Counted from the stretch's first letter, positions 1-10,532 are shown. The stretch is DNA of 64,000 nt from an uncultured Bacteroidota bacterium (GCA_903927185.1 CAIYLW010000020.1:1-64000), one strand, 5' to 3'. Made by a program: numbers and translations. The notes: generated by a model from the sequence alone, not told the origin.

Positions 1-276
1 GTTTGATGGTATCCACATTGGACGCATAAAGAAAGTATTTAATTTATTTTTTTTAAATCTAGTTATTTCCCAAAATCTTATATAAATAAATAATTATAAT
101 AAAGATAGCTTGCTTTTGAAGATGATTTGCTATCCTTTTAGTGATATATTATTTATATTAATATTTAATCAATCAAATCATTCATATATTGATGGTAGCG
201 TATTATTTATTGAAGAATGCTTGTCGCATTACTAGATATAAAACATCTACTTTACTTTTTAATTTTAAATAATATT

Positions 277-2136
277 ATGAGATCAATTTTTAATCGTGTA
301 CTCCTTATATCTATTGTAATTTCTTCATTCATAATTAGTTGTACAAAACAAAATTCAAAACTAGCCGAATCTGCCCCGGGTTCTGTTGTTAATAATCAAC
401 AATCCACAGCTCCATTAATGGGATCAGCAAATGCGCCCCAATTTATTACTGGATCTTATATTGTGGTTCTTAAAGAAACTACTTCTAAAAGTGATGTAGA
501 TAATGCTGCTAATGAGTTTGAAACGAAACATGGCTTTAGAACGGAACGCCGTTTCAAAACTGCCATTAAAGGGTTCTCAGGAAAATTATCAGATGCAGCA
601 GTTACTACTCTAAGAAATGATTCAAGAGTGGCTTATATTGAACAAGATCAAATTGTAAATTTAGTTAACACACAATCTAACCCACTTTCTTGGGGATTAG
701 ATCGAGTAGATCAACCAGCTTTGCCCTTAAATAATACATATAATTATTCCCAAAATGGAACTGGCGTAGATGCTTATATCATTGACTGTGGTATTCTTCT
801 TTCTCATACTGATTTTGGAGGCAGAGCAGTTACTGGTTTTGATGCTGTAACTTCAGGTGGATTGGCTATTGATGGAAACGGACATGGTACCCATGTTGCG
901 GGTACCGTTGGTGGCACTGCTTATGGGATTGCTAAAAATGTAAATCTAATTGCTGTTCGCGTATTAGATGCCACTGGCTCTGGTACTATTTCTGGTGTAA
1001 TTGCTGGTATTGATTGGGTAACGAATGATCATAGTACAAATACAAATAGAGTTGGTCATCCTGCAGTTGCAAATATGTCTTTAGGTGGCGGTGTTTCAAC
1101 TGCTTTAGATGATGCTGTTCGTAGATCAATAACTGTTGGAGTTACTTATTGTATCGCTGCTGGAAATTCTACTGCAGATGCATCCACTTCTTCTCCTGCT
1201 GATGTGGTGGAGGCAATTACAGTTGGTGCTACAGATAATAAAGATGCATTTGCTAATTTTTCAAATTATGGTTCTTTAGTAGATATAAATGCACCTGGAG
1301 TGAATATTACTTCTGATTGGAATACTTCTACTACTGCCACCAATACTATTTCTGGTACTTCAATGGCAACACCACATGTTACAGGAGTGGCTGCTTTATA
1401 CCTACAGGTAAATCCAACTGCCAGCCCTGCGCAGATTCAGGCAGCCATCACAACAAACGCTACTATGGGTAAGATCACTAGTTTGAAAACCGGTACTGTA
1501 AATAAATTATTGTATTCAATAGTTGGTTCAATACCCATACTTCCAGCTATTCCTTCTGTGCCAACATTACTAACTCCTGCAAATGCTGCTACTGGTATAG
1601 CTTCGTCTGCAACACTTAGCTGGAATTCTACTTCAGGAGCTACTTCTTACAATATTCAAATTTCTACAAGCGCTACTTTTTCTACAATAGCATTATCCTC
1701 TGCTGGAATAACTGGAACAAGTCTATCTGTTTCAGGATTCGCTTCTAATACAGTTTATTATTGGAGAGTTAGTGCCAGTAATTTAGGAGGTACTAGTGCG
1801 TATTCTATTGCAAACAGTTTCACTACTGCTGTGCCAGTTACAATTCCTAGTGCCCCCACATTAAGTATACCTGCCAATAATGCAACCGCAGTTACGGTGC
1901 CTTCTAAACTTTCATGGAATGCTTCAACTGGTGCAACTTCTTATAGTGTGCAGGTTTCTAAAACTTCCAGTTTTACTACCTCTAGCAATTTGGTATATAA
2001 TGTTTCTGGTATTACTGCCACATCAACGAGTGTATCTGGATTGTTATCTAAAACCACCTATTACTGGAGAGTTAATGCAAAAAATACTGCAGGAACAAGT
2101 TCTTACTCTTCTTCTAGATATTTTAAGACAAACTAA
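277..2136 (+). CDS. Secreted subtilisin-like S8 peptidase, lipoprotein with two Fn3-like domains
   Basis: Extracytoplasmic serine endopeptidase, 619 residues from this start. A hydrophobic segment followed by FIISC gives a lipobox with Cys at residue 22; I chose the ATG at 277 over the upstream 217 start because it places the signal peptide at the N-terminus. An I9-type inhibitor propeptide spans about residues 55-130. The catalytic triad is visible as Asp170 (IIDCG), His203 (GHGTHVAG) and Ser362 (GTSMATPH), as in the proteinase K group. Two fibronectin-III-like repeats (about 426-516 and 523-619) follow, each with a YYWRV core. There is no T9SS C-terminal sorting domain, so anchoring is presumably by lipid. 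The substrate is unknown. It is a single gene followed by a strong terminator. Confidence 0.9.
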   Translation: MRSIFNRVLLISIVISSFIISCTKQNSKLAESAPGSVVNNQQSTAPLMGSANAPQFITGSYIVVLKETTSKSDVDNAANEFETKHGFRTERRFKTAIKGFSGKLSDAAVTTLRNDSRVAYIEQDQIVNLVNTQSNPLSWGLDRVDQPALPLNNTYNYSQNGTGVDAYIIDCGILLSHTDFGGRAVTGFDAVTSGGLAIDGNGHGTHVAGTVGGTAYGIAKNVNLIAVRVLDATGSGTISGVIAGIDWVTNDHSTNTNRVGHPAVANMSLGGGVSTALDDAVRRSITVGVTYCIAAGNSTADASTSSPADVVEAITVGATDNKDAFANFSNYGSLVDINAPGVNITSDWNTSTTATNTISGTSMATPHVTGVAALYLQVNPTASPAQIQAAITTNATMGKITSLKTGTVNKLLYSIVGSIPILPAIPSVPTLLTPANAATGIASSATLSWNSTSGATSYNIQISTSATFSTIALSSAGITGTSLSVSGFASNTVYYWRVSASNLGGTSAYSIANSFTTAVPVTIPSAPTLSIPANNATAVTVPSKLSWNASTGATSYSVQVSKTSSFTTSSNLVYNVSGITATSTSVSGLLSKTTYYWRVNAKNTAGTSSYSSSRYFKTN

Positions 2137-2157
2137 CTGGTAGATAAAATTTTCGCG

Positions 2158-2199
2158 AAAAACACCTTGAACCTAAATAGTTCAGGGTGTTTTTATTTG
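2158..2199 (+). terminator. Rho-independent terminator after the S8 peptidase
   Basis: A 15-base stem (2158-2172 with 2180-2194, one G-U pair) and 7-base loop, with the T-rich end running on past the stem. It lies 22 bases after the peptidase stop codon and separates it from hutH. Confidence 0.85.
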
Positions 2200-2306
2200 T
2201 ACAAATCATGAAAAAGATAAATATTTTTAAGACAAATTATAATTATCGACATTCGTACACTTAACGTTGTATTTTGGAGCATGGATCTTCAATTTAATGC
2301 TGTATT

Positions 2307-3809
2307 ATGAGTAATAATAATTTACATCTTGATCACAATTGGTTGTTTTTCGATCAAATTAAAGATCTAATTGATTTTAATCAACAAATTTCTATCACGG
2401 CCGATGCTAAAGAAAAGATAATAGCTTGCAGAACTTATCTTGATAAAAAGATGAAAGACGCAGGAACTCTGTATTATGGGATCAATACTGGCTTTGGTTT
2501 TCTGCAAAATGTACAAATTGATGAAGGATCCATTGAACAGCTACAATATAATTTATTGGTCTCTCATGCTTGCGGATTAGGGGAGGAAGTTCCTATAGAA
2601 ATAGTTAAACTAATGTTGATGCTTAAAGTAAAATCTTTAAGCTACGGCAATAGTGGCGTTCAAATTGATACTGTAAATCGACTGGTTGATATGTTCAATC
2701 ATGACATAACTCCAGTAATCTATACGCAAGGGTCTCTTGGTGCATCTGGAGATCTGGCACCTTTGAGTCATTTGAGTCTGCCCTTACTTGGGTTGGGTAA
2801 TGTCTATTATGAAGGACAGAAGCAGCCTAGTAAAACAGTGATGGAAAACCTTAATTGGAGCCCTATTCAATTGCAAAGCAAGGAAGGCCTGGCACTGATT
2901 AATGGAACACAATTTATGAGTGCTTACGGAATCTATTGTTTAAAGAAGTCTGAGCATTTAATAGCTATGGCCGATTTAATAAGTGCTATGTCGTTTGACG
3001 CTTTTGATTGTATTCAAGAACCTTTAGATCCACATATCCATTCTATTCGAGCTCATAAAGGACAGGTAGCAACTGCAAGTGCTTTGAGAAACTATTTGAG
3101 AGACAGTGAGATTTCGAGTATCTCAAAAAAACAAGTACAGGATCCCTATTCTTTTAGGTGCATCCCACAAGTGCATGGTGCCACTAAAGATGCATTTGAA
3201 CATGTACAATCAGTTTTCATGCGTGAAGCGAATTCAGTGACAGATAATCCTAATATTTTTCCAGATGATGATTTAATTGTTAGTGGGGGCAACTTTCATG
3301 GACAGCCTTTAGCTTTAGTACTAGATTATTTAGCCATTGCCATGAGTGAATTGGGAAATATATCTGAAAGAAGAACCTATCAATTAATTAGCGGCCAGCG
3401 TGGATTGCCATTATTTCTAGTTAAGAATCCGGGATTAAATTCTGGATTTATGATTCCTCAATATACAGCCGCAGGTATTGTTAGCGAAAATAAACAATTA
3501 TGTACTCCTTCCTCTGTGGATAGTATCTCTTCCTCTAATAATCAGGAAGATCATGTAAGTATGGGTGCGAATGGAGCCACCAAGTGCCTACGTGTAATAA
3601 ATAACGTTGAAAAAATATTATCTATTGAATTATTAAGTGCAGCGCAAGCACTTGATTTTCGAAGACCTTTAAAGAGCTCAACGCAAGTTGAGAACTTAAT
3701 GAAAGGGTTTAGAGAAGTTGTTAGTTTTAATGAAGTTGATCGATTACTACATGATGATATGATACATTCAATTAAATATATGACCGACTATCAAGTATTT
3801 AATAAATAA
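2307..3809 (+). CDS. hutH: Histidine ammonia-lyase
   Basis: Deaminates L-histidine to urocanate and ammonia, the first step of histidine degradation, in the cytoplasm. The 500-residue length is normal for the family. The tripeptide that cyclises to the MIO electrophile is visible as Ala146-Ser147-Gly148 in GSLGASGDLAPLSH, and the segment FHGQPLAL and the motif QEDHVSMG are also typical of HAL. It stands alone, about 58 kb from hutI and hutG in this window, and no urocanate hydratase is present, so the pathway genes are dispersed. A tyrosine or phenylalanine ammonia-lyase is an alternative within the same fold, but the combination with hutI and hutG favours HAL. Confidence 0.92.
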   Translation: MSNNNLHLDHNWLFFDQIKDLIDFNQQISITADAKEKIIACRTYLDKKMKDAGTLYYGINTGFGFLQNVQIDEGSIEQLQYNLLVSHACGLGEEVPIEIVKLMLMLKVKSLSYGNSGVQIDTVNRLVDMFNHDITPVIYTQGSLGASGDLAPLSHLSLPLLGLGNVYYEGQKQPSKTVMENLNWSPIQLQSKEGLALINGTQFMSAYGIYCLKKSEHLIAMADLISAMSFDAFDCIQEPLDPHIHSIRAHKGQVATASALRNYLRDSEISSISKKQVQDPYSFRCIPQVHGATKDAFEHVQSVFMREANSVTDNPNIFPDDDLIVSGGNFHGQPLALVLDYLAIAMSELGNISERRTYQLISGQRGLPLFLVKNPGLNSGFMIPQYTAAGIVSENKQLCTPSSVDSISSSNNQEDHVSMGANGATKCLRVINNVEKILSIELLSAAQALDFRRPLKSSTQVENLMKGFREVVSFNEVDRLLHDDMIHSIKYMTDYQVFNK

Positions 3810-3871
3810 TGTTACTATATTTTCTCATTTTCAAAAGAATAAGTATTATTTTTTCGGTGTAAATAAACTAT

Positions 3872-4393
3872 ATGAAACAAATCTTATCATTTTTTATCGC
3901 TAGCTGTATTGCAGTAGCCTCTTTTGCACAAGCAACTGAACAAAATCTTTCAGAAAAAGTAAAAGTAGTATTCCCTGGCAAACCTGAAGCTACTGATTTG
4001 CCTAATGGACCTAAAGTGTTTTCATTCAAAAAAGATAGCACTATCGCATATATGGGCATGGCTTTTGATTTAAGTCCAATGGGATTAACAGAAGACGTAA
4101 TTGCTTCATCCGGAGATGGATTATGGGATCAAATTAAAGGGGGAATGATGGGACAAATGGCAGGAGCTTCTCTAGTTAAGGACGAAGTGGTTCAATTTAA
4201 AGGCAAGAGCGCTTTATATCTTGAAATTGATGGTTCAGGTTCAACAGCACCTCAACTTAAAGGTAAAAAAGCATTCGGATATTTATTTTTCAGTGGTGCA
4301 ATACTACATCAGGTATTATACTATTCATCAGATCCAGCAGCTAAAAAAGAAGATGCTACTGCATTTTTTGAATCTGTTGTGATTTCTAAGTAA
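3872..4393 (+). CDS. Small secreted protein of unknown function
   Basis: A 173-residue protein with a clear Sec signal peptide (cleavage after SFAQA, about residue 21). The mature part has no motif I recognise. It contains a short Gly/Met-rich stretch (GGMMGQMAGA) near residue 90 and ends with alternating hydrophobic strands. It is followed by a strong terminator, so it is probably monocistronic. Likely periplasmic or exported; function not assigned. Confidence 0.75.
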   Translation: MKQILSFFIASCIAVASFAQATEQNLSEKVKVVFPGKPEATDLPNGPKVFSFKKDSTIAYMGMAFDLSPMGLTEDVIASSGDGLWDQIKGGMMGQMAGASLVKDEVVQFKGKSALYLEIDGSGSTAPQLKGKKAFGYLFFSGAILHQVLYYSSDPAAKKEDATAFFESVVISK

Positions 4394-4413
4394 GTAGTTT
4401 AATAAATAATTAG

Positions 4414-4455
4414 AATGCCGTCTCGCCTACAATAAAGGCGAAACGGCATTTTTGT
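4414..4455 (+). terminator. Rho-independent terminator between the secreted protein and glnS
   Basis: A 15-base stem (4414-4428 with 4436-4450, one G-T mismatch), 7-base loop and a run of five T (from the stem end) continuing as GTTTG. It ends the 3872 gene. It also overlaps any upstream extension of the next reading frame, which supports starting glnS at 4530 rather than 4452. Confidence 0.88.
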
Positions 4456-4529
4456 TTGAAGGGATGCATATTGGCTTTTATAAAGAAGCCCTCAATTTCG
4501 TACATTCGCAATCTAGAAAAAGAAAAAGA

Positions 4530-6191
4530 ATGAGTGAAGACAAGAGCCTTAATTTTATAGAAGAAATAGTAGAAGCTGATTTGAATAGTGGAAAATACCA
4601 GTCTATTCTCACCAGATTTCCCCCTGAACCTAATGGATATCTCCATATTGGACATGCTAAAAGCATCTGTTTAAATTTTGGGCTAGCTAAAAAATATGGA
4701 GGTAAAACGAACCTTCGTTTTGATGATACTAATCCAAGCACCGAAGAAACTGAATATGTAGAGAGTATCAAAGATGATGTAAAATGGTTAGGTTTTGATT
4801 GGGCAGAAGAATTATATGCTTCTAACTATTTTGAACAAATTTATTCGTTTGCAGTTAAGCTAATGGAGAAAGGACTCGCTTATGTTGATGATAGTAGTAG
4901 TGAAACTATTGCTCAGGAAAAAGGAACTCCTACTCAACCTGGAATTGAAAATATCTATAGAAGTAGAACAGTAGCTGAAAATATTCAGTTGTTTGCTGAT
5001 ATGCGCGCTGGTAAATATCAAGATGGCGAAAAAGTTGTCCGAGCTAAAATTGATATGGCTAGTTCCAATATGCATTTGCGTGATCCAATCATTTATCGAA
5101 TTAAACACGCACACCATCATAGAACAGGTGATGCTTGGTGCATATATCCGATGTATGATTTTGCACACGGACAAAGCGATTCAATAGAAAATATTACGCA
5201 TTCTATTTGCACACTTGAATTTATTCCCCATCGTCCTTTATATGATTGGTGTATTGAGAATCTTCAAATTTTTCCATCCAAACAATATGAGTTTGCTCGT
5301 TTGAACATGACGTATACCGTAATGAGTAAACGCAAACTTTTGCAATTAGTAAATGAAAATCATGTTAATGGATGGGATGATCCTAGGATGAGCACCATTT
5401 CAGCAATGCGAAGGAGAGGGTATCCACCTGAAAGTATTCGAGAATTTTGCGATAAAATTGGTGTGGCAAAGAGAGAAAATTTGATCGACTTCAGTCTGTT
5501 AGAATTTTGTGTTCGTGAGCGTCTTAATAAAACAGCACTAAGAAGAATGGTTGTTTTTGATCCTTTGAAAATTGTGATTACAAATTATCCTAATACTACA
5601 GAGTTATTAGAAAGCGAAAATAACCCAGAAGACATTTCTACTGGAACCAGAACTATTCCATTTAGCAATACCATATTTGTTGAGCAGGAAGATTTTATGG
5701 AAATAGCTCCTAAGAAGTATTTTAGACTTTCACCTGGACAAATGGTTCGTTTAAAGAGTGCCTATATTATTAAATGCGATGAAGTAATTAAAGATATCGA
5801 GGGGCATGTTACTGAATTACATTGTAGTTATATCCCAGAAAGCAAAAGTGGATCAGACACATCAGGAATTAATGTGAAAGGAACTTTACAATGGGTTAAT
5901 GCAGCAACCGCTACAAAAATTGAAATCAGATTATATGATCGTTTATTTAAAGTAGAAGATGTAGCAAATGCTGAGGGTGATTTTAAAGATTATATTAATC
6001 AAGATTCCCTTCAAATTATTGCAAATGGATATGCTGAACCTGCTTTAAAAACGGATAATCCTTATATGGCTTTTCAATTTATCCGAAAGGGATATTTTGT
6101 AGTTGATCGCGATAGTACTAAAGATCAATTAGTTTTTAATAGAACAGTAAGCTTAAAAGATGGATGGGCTAAAGAAGCAAAGAAAGCTTAA
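4530..6191 (+). CDS. glnS: Glutamine--tRNA ligase
   Basis: Class I aminoacyl-tRNA synthetase charging tRNA-Gln with glutamine, 553 residues. The HIGH signature is at residues 39-42 within PPEPNGYLHIGHAKS, and the KMSKS equivalent is VMSKR at 264-268. The Rossmann catalytic domain is followed by the two beta-barrel anticodon-binding domains typical of GlnRS (segments around GTRTIPFSNT and NRTVSLKDGW). The PPEPNGYLHIGH form and this length favour GlnRS over GluRS. The start at 4530 is preceded by a purine-rich run and clears the upstream terminator. tilS follows after 9 bases, so the two are probably cotranscribed. Confidence 0.95.
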   Translation: MSEDKSLNFIEEIVEADLNSGKYQSILTRFPPEPNGYLHIGHAKSICLNFGLAKKYGGKTNLRFDDTNPSTEETEYVESIKDDVKWLGFDWAEELYASNYFEQIYSFAVKLMEKGLAYVDDSSSETIAQEKGTPTQPGIENIYRSRTVAENIQLFADMRAGKYQDGEKVVRAKIDMASSNMHLRDPIIYRIKHAHHHRTGDAWCIYPMYDFAHGQSDSIENITHSICTLEFIPHRPLYDWCIENLQIFPSKQYEFARLNMTYTVMSKRKLLQLVNENHVNGWDDPRMSTISAMRRRGYPPESIREFCDKIGVAKRENLIDFSLLEFCVRERLNKTALRRMVVFDPLKIVITNYPNTTELLESENNPEDISTGTRTIPFSNTIFVEQEDFMEIAPKKYFRLSPGQMVRLKSAYIIKCDEVIKDIEGHVTELHCSYIPESKSGSDTSGINVKGTLQWVNAATATKIEIRLYDRLFKVEDVANAEGDFKDYINQDSLQIIANGYAEPALKTDNPYMAFQFIRKGYFVVDRDSTKDQLVFNRTVSLKDGWAKEAKKA

Positions 6192-6200
6192 TTATTACCC

Positions 6201-7562
6201 ATGAATTTAAATACTCAATTTAATAGCCATTGGCAAAAACAATTTCCTGATTGGAATCCGGGTAATTGCCATTTGTTATTAGCGGTAAGTGGAGGAGTAG
6301 ATAGTATAGTTTTAGTGGATTTAATAAAGCAAGCTGGTTTTTCTTTTAGTATAGCTCATGCTAATTTTCAATTACGTGGAAATGATAGTATAAGGGATGA
6401 AAAATTTGTCTCTTCTTTAGATGGGGCATCGAAAATTTTTATCAAAAAATTTAATACCACTGAATTTTCTATTCAAGAAAAAGTGGCCATTCAAGAAGCA
6501 GCAAGAATATTGCGTTACCAATGGTTTGCTGATTTAATAACTGAACATGTATTTGAAGAAGATAAAAAAGTGTTGATAGTTACGGCACACCATGGGGATG
6601 ATAATATAGAAACGGTGTTGATGAATTTTTTTAGAGGTACTGGTATAGCTGGCCTGCGTGGAATCTTGCCTTTTCAAAATGATAGACTATTGATTCGTCC
6701 ACTTCTGCCATTTAGAAAAGAGCAGATTATCAATCATGCAAAAGAAAATTATTTACAATTTGTAGAAGATGTTTCGAATGAATCAGATAAATACACAAGA
6801 AACTATTTTAGAAATAATTTAATACCACAAATTCAAAACATTTTTCCCGGAGTAGAAAAAAATATTTTAGAAAATATTGAAAGGTTGAAGGAAGTTGCGG
6901 ATATCTATCAAAATGCAATAGCTAATAAGTTATATCGGTTACTGGAAAAGAAAGGAGCTGAAATCCATATTCCAATATTAAAGTTAAAACTGGAAAAGTC
7001 TTTGACTACTATTGTATGGGAGATAACAAAATCCTATGGGTTTAGTGCTGCACAAACAAGTGAAATTTTAAAATTAATGGATGCTGATAATGGAGCTTAT
7101 GTTTCATCATTGACACATCGAATAATAAAAAACAGAAAGTGGCTGATCATTGCTGAGAATGAAACACAGAAAGCTAATTTTTATGTAATCGAAGACGTAG
7201 AAATGAAAGTTCATTATAATCAAGGGATTATTCATTTAAACAAATTGGCTGCTGCTAATTTTCAGATAAATCCTAATCCGTTATTTGCATTAATTGATTA
7301 CGACAAAATTCAATTTCCACTATTATTACGAAAGCCTAGATCAGGGGATTATTTTTATCCTTTAGGAATGGAGAAAAAGAAAAAGATTAATCGTTTCTTA
7401 ATTGATTTGAAATTATCTAAAACTCAAAAAGAAAATTGTTGGGTATTGGAAAGTAATAAAAAAATTATTTGGGTGGTAGGATATCGAATAGATAATCGTT
7501 TCAAGCTACATGTAGCGTCTAAACATATTTTACAATTACAACTTTTGCCTACAAACTTCTAA
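6201..7562 (+). CDS. tilS: tRNA(Ile)-lysidine synthetase
   Basis: Converts C34 of the CAU-anticodon tRNA-Ile to lysidine so that it reads AUA and is charged with Ile. The 453-residue protein carries the PP-loop ATPase signature SGGVDS at residues 30-35, then the family motif around HHGDDNIETVLMNFFRGTG, then the TilS C-terminal domains (LLRKPRSGDYFYPLG near residue 375). It starts 9 bases after glnS. The 3' end overlaps the convergent rhomboid gene by 14 bases. Confidence 0.95.
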   Translation: MNLNTQFNSHWQKQFPDWNPGNCHLLLAVSGGVDSIVLVDLIKQAGFSFSIAHANFQLRGNDSIRDEKFVSSLDGASKIFIKKFNTTEFSIQEKVAIQEAARILRYQWFADLITEHVFEEDKKVLIVTAHHGDDNIETVLMNFFRGTGIAGLRGILPFQNDRLLIRPLLPFRKEQIINHAKENYLQFVEDVSNESDKYTRNYFRNNLIPQIQNIFPGVEKNILENIERLKEVADIYQNAIANKLYRLLEKKGAEIHIPILKLKLEKSLTTIVWEITKSYGFSAAQTSEILKLMDADNGAYVSSLTHRIIKNRKWLIIAENETQKANFYVIEDVEMKVHYNQGIIHLNKLAAANFQINPNPLFALIDYDKIQFPLLLRKPRSGDYFYPLGMEKKKKINRFLIDLKLSKTQKENCWVLESNKKIIWVVGYRIDNRFKLHVASKHILQLQLLPTNF

Positions 7563-8193
7563 TGTATTCTGTAACCTGACTTACAAACATTTCTACTGGT
7601 CTGTAGTCACTTAAAAATTGACTACAAATAATAAGAAAAATGATTCCAAATACCCCCCCCCAAATATGTGCTGAATGATTAATATTACCTTGGCCTCGTT
7701 TAGCTAAATATGCAGATAAAAGAAGAAAAATTGGCCCAAAAACAAATCCAGGCACCATCACAGGGATTAGAAATAATCCCATTTTCATTGTTGGAAAAAT
7801 AAATATGCCTGCAAATATCACTGCAGATACAGCACCAGAAGCGCCTAAACTTCTATAATGATAATTGTCTTTATTATTTAAATAGGTTGGCAATAAACAA
7901 ACTACCAGCGCGATCATGTATAAAAAAATGTAAAGAAGCTTGCCCTTATTTCCAAATATTTGAATAAAGGCTTCTTCTACCATTCTCCCAAATAAATAAA
8001 AGGAATACATATTAAATGCTAGATGCATGATGTCTGCATGAATAAAACCACTTGTAATAAAACGATACCACTGATTTCGATTGGTTACAGCAGGTGGATA
8101 GAAGATAAGGTCTTCCATTATTTTTTCATTTGAAAAAGCTGTAAAGGAAACTATACAGGTAATGGCAAGTATTACAATGGTAACAGTAATCAT
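7549..8193 (-). CDS. Rhomboid-family intramembrane serine protease
   Basis: A 214-residue polytopic membrane protein with about six predicted helices. The rhomboid catalytic dyad is present: Ser119 in GASG and His176 in SAHIWGG. The upstream helix includes HADIMHLAFNMYSFYLFG, a form of the HxxxN region typical of rhomboids. It should cleave transmembrane substrates inside the inner membrane; the substrate cannot be told from sequence. It converges on tilS with a 14-base overlap. There are no extra domains, so it is a minimal rhomboid. Confidence 0.9.
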   Translation of the reverse strand: MITVTIVILAITCIVSFTAFSNEKIMEDLIFYPPAVTNRNQWYRFITSGFIHADIMHLAFNMYSFYLFGRMVEEAFIQIFGNKGKLLYIFLYMIALVVCLLPTYLNNKDNYHYRSLGASGAVSAVIFAGIFIFPTMKMGLFLIPVMVPGFVFGPIFLLLSAYLAKRGQGNINHSAHIWGGVFGIIFLIICSQFLSDYRPVEMFVSQVTEYIRSL

Positions 8194-8268
8194 GCAGGCA
8201 ATTTAATATATTCTGAATCGGAAAATCAAAAAGAAAGATGAATATTATGTTAGAAATAATTCATTTGA

Positions 8269-8742
8269 TTAAATGTGGTGGTATTTTTCATTCCTTAAAA
8301 TACTACATGCCCTATAAATTTGTTCTGATAAGATCAATCGAACTAGCATATGTGGAAATACAAGCTTTGACAAACTCCAGGTAGTATTTGCACGCTTAAA
8401 TATTGCTTCATCAACACCATAAGCCCCACCAATCAAAAAAACAAGCCTCTTGCAGCTTTCATTGCCCCTTTGTTGTATTAGTTGTGCAATTCCTGGGGAG
8501 TCGAATGATTGTCCTCTTTCGTCTAATAATACCAAATAATCGTCTTGATTTATTTGTTGTAGTATTAGAAGTCCTTCAGCTTTTTTAAGCCCAGTTTCAG
8601 ATAGACTTGCAGCAATTTTTGGAGGAGCAATGATTTGCCAATTTACTGGATAATATTTACATATCCTTCCCGTGAAATCTTTAATACCCTCTTCTACATA
8701 GGGTTCATTTGATTTGCCAACAGAGATAAATAAAATTTTCAT
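8269..8742 (-). CDS. rlmH: 23S rRNA (pseudouridine1915-N3)-methyltransferase
   Basis: SPOUT-class methyltransferase acting on pseudouridine 1915 of helix 69 in the assembled 70S ribosome. At 157 residues it is the usual length. Family signatures are LLDERGQSFDS, the SAM-binding knot VFLIGGAYGVDEAI, and the C-terminal FPHMLVRLILSEQIYRA and NEKYHH. It lies upstream of the rhomboid gene on the same strand with 75 bases between them. Confidence 0.95.
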   Translation of the reverse strand: MKILFISVGKSNEPYVEEGIKDFTGRICKYYPVNWQIIAPPKIAASLSETGLKKAEGLLILQQINQDDYLVLLDERGQSFDSPGIAQLIQQRGNESCKRLVFLIGGAYGVDEAIFKRANTTWSLSKLVFPHMLVRLILSEQIYRACSILRNEKYHHI

Positions 8743-8912
8743 ATTGCAAATTTGTGATTCTGCTGTATTTAATGATTCTATTCTAAGAATCTAGCAACTA
8801 AATTGCGTAAGTTCTGTTTTTTAAATCATTTAATATAAATATAGCAAACATCGGATAGAATTTAAATAGGCATATTTGAACTAAATGCTAAATATATTAG
8901 TAATTTAGATTA

Positions 8913-9191
8913 ATGGAATGGCAAATATTAATAAGGTATGATCAACAATATATTCGTTTAAAAGCAAATGTGATTTATCAGTCTGATCAGATAGAAAGGA
9001 TTAAAATAATTGGAAAGAATAGAAGTATTGTTTTACAGAATAATCGACCACTTTTAAATGCAAGAGGATTGAAGTCGAAAAGACTAGATTGGAAATTGGT
9101 GGAAGGTGAATTGCACAATAGTTATGTTTTGCAGGCAATCATTAATAAGTTAGAAAAACATTTTAAAACGAAATCAAATTCAAGTTTATAA
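8913..9191 (+). CDS. Conserved-looking small hypothetical protein
   Basis: A 92-residue basic, soluble protein without signal peptide, membrane segment or recognised motif. Alternating charged and hydrophobic residues (for example IERIKIIGKNRSIVLQNN) suggest a small beta-rich fold followed by a C-terminal helix (QAIINKLEKHF). It is divergent from rlmH and lies 81 bases before the fucose operon on the same strand. No function can be assigned. The clean ATG start and absence of overlap with other genes support it as real. Confidence 0.6.
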   Translation: MEWQILIRYDQQYIRLKANVIYQSDQIERIKIIGKNRSIVLQNNRPLLNARGLKSKRLDWKLVEGELHNSYVLQAIINKLEKHFKTKSNSSL

Positions 9192-9272
9192 TATTTCACT
9201 ATCTTTTATGGAATTTTCTATTTCTTTACAATGGTGATTAAATGCACGATTCTTCCATAACTAATTCTTGCT

Positions 9273-10532
9273 ATGCCTAATAAATCTGCTTCAACACGGT
9301 TTGCTTTTATTATGATAACCTCATTGTTTTTTATGTGGGGCTTTGTTCATAATCTTGATCCAATTCTGATACCTCATTTAAAGAAGTCGTTTAGTTTAAC
9401 AACGCTGCAATCTTCGCTTATTGACTCTTCTGTTTTCATAGCTTATTTTGTTATGGCATTGCCTGCAGGGTATATTATGAAAACCTACGGATATAAAACT
9501 GGTATTATAACAGGTCTTGGGTTATTCGCTCTTGGATCATTCTTGTTTATTCCTGCTGCTAACACCCAGCAATATTTATTTTTTTTAGCTGCGCTATTTA
9601 TTATTGCATGTGGACTTACTATTTTAGAAACAGCTGCAAACCCTTATGCTTCGTTATTAGGAGATCCTGCAACATCCACACAGCGATTGAATTTCGCTCA
9701 ATCTTTTAACGGACTTGCCGCTACTTTAGCACCAATTATTGGCGCAAGAATGATATTGACAAAAGGGAGCAGCGATGAAACTTTGGCAGGAATGACTGAA
9801 GCTGCAAGAAAAATAGCACTTGCTTCAGAAGCGGCCTCGGTGAAGACCCCTTATATTGTTTTGGGTACTATGATAGTTTTGATTGCAATTATTTTCGCAT
9901 TAATAAAATTGCCTGAAATAAAACAGGAAGATGCCTCAGTATCTGGTAAAAGTATAAAACACACTTTGCGTCATATACATTTAAGATGGGCCATTGCAGC
10001 TCAGTTTTTTTATGTAGGAGCTCAAGTTTGTGTGCTGAGTTTTTTTATTCTTTATGCTATGAAAGCTTCTGGTATTGATAAAATTAAAGCAGCAGATTAT
10101 TTAGGGATGGGATGCGGTATGGCATTTATGGTTGGTAGATTTGCGGGGACTTTTTTTATGAAGTTTATAAAACCTGCTAATCTTTTGGCATTATATGCGG
10201 GCATCAATGTTCTATTATCACTTGCAGCGATGTTTGTTCATGGAATGCCTGCAATTTATATTGTAATTGCAATTGCTTTCTTTATGTCTATCATGTTTCC
10301 AACTATTTTTTCTTTAGGTATTAAAGAACTTGATGCTGATACTGAAATGGGAAGTAGTTTAATAGTAATGTCAATAGTAGGAGGGGCGATTCTTCCACCG
10401 CTACTTGCTTTAATAAGCGACTTAACTGGAAATATTCAACTTGGCTATATAGTGCCATTAATATGTTTTAGTCTAGTATTTTATTTTGGATGGAAAGGTT
10501 ATAAAGTAGTTCCTATAAAAAATAGCATTTAA
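9273..10532 (+). CDS. fucP: FucP-family MFS sugar permease, probable L-fucose:H+ symporter
   Basis: A 419-residue membrane protein with about twelve transmembrane helices, of FucP/GluP-type MFS. The first helix contains SLFFMWGFVHNLDPILIPHL, and the third region ends with LTILETAANPYASLLG, both typical of the fucose permease family. A central loop (about residues 165-235) divides the two six-helix halves. It is the first gene of an operon whose other members all fit L-fucose catabolism, so L-fucose is the inferred substrate. A related deoxyhexose or galactose cannot be excluded from sequence alone. Confidence 0.88.
   Translation: MPNKSASTRFAFIMITSLFFMWGFVHNLDPILIPHLKKSFSLTTLQSSLIDSSVFIAYFVMALPAGYIMKTYGYKTGIITGLGLFALGSFLFIPAANTQQYLFFLAALFIIACGLTILETAANPYASLLGDPATSTQRLNFAQSFNGLAATLAPIIGARMILTKGSSDETLAGMTEAARKIALASEAASVKTPYIVLGTMIVLIAIIFALIKLPEIKQEDASVSGKSIKHTLRHIHLRWAIAAQFFYVGAQVCVLSFFILYAMKASGIDKIKAADYLGMGCGMAFMVGRFAGTFFMKFIKPANLLALYAGINVLLSLAAMFVHGMPAIYIVIAIAFFMSIMFPTIFSLGIKELDADTEMGSSLIVMSIVGGAILPPLLALISDLTGNIQLGYIVPLICFSLVFYFGWKGYKVVPIKNSI

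Noticed and set aside
1-216. Possible start of a divergent gene at the window edge (minus-strand ATG near position 26)
   Set aside because: Only about nine codons are visible, too few to support a call.
217-276. Upstream start for the S8 peptidase
   Set aside because: The ATG at 277 places a lipoprotein signal peptide at the N-terminus; the extra twenty residues do not fit one.
4452-4529. Upstream extension of glnS
   Set aside because: It begins inside the terminator of the preceding gene, and GlnRS homology begins at the ATG at 4530.
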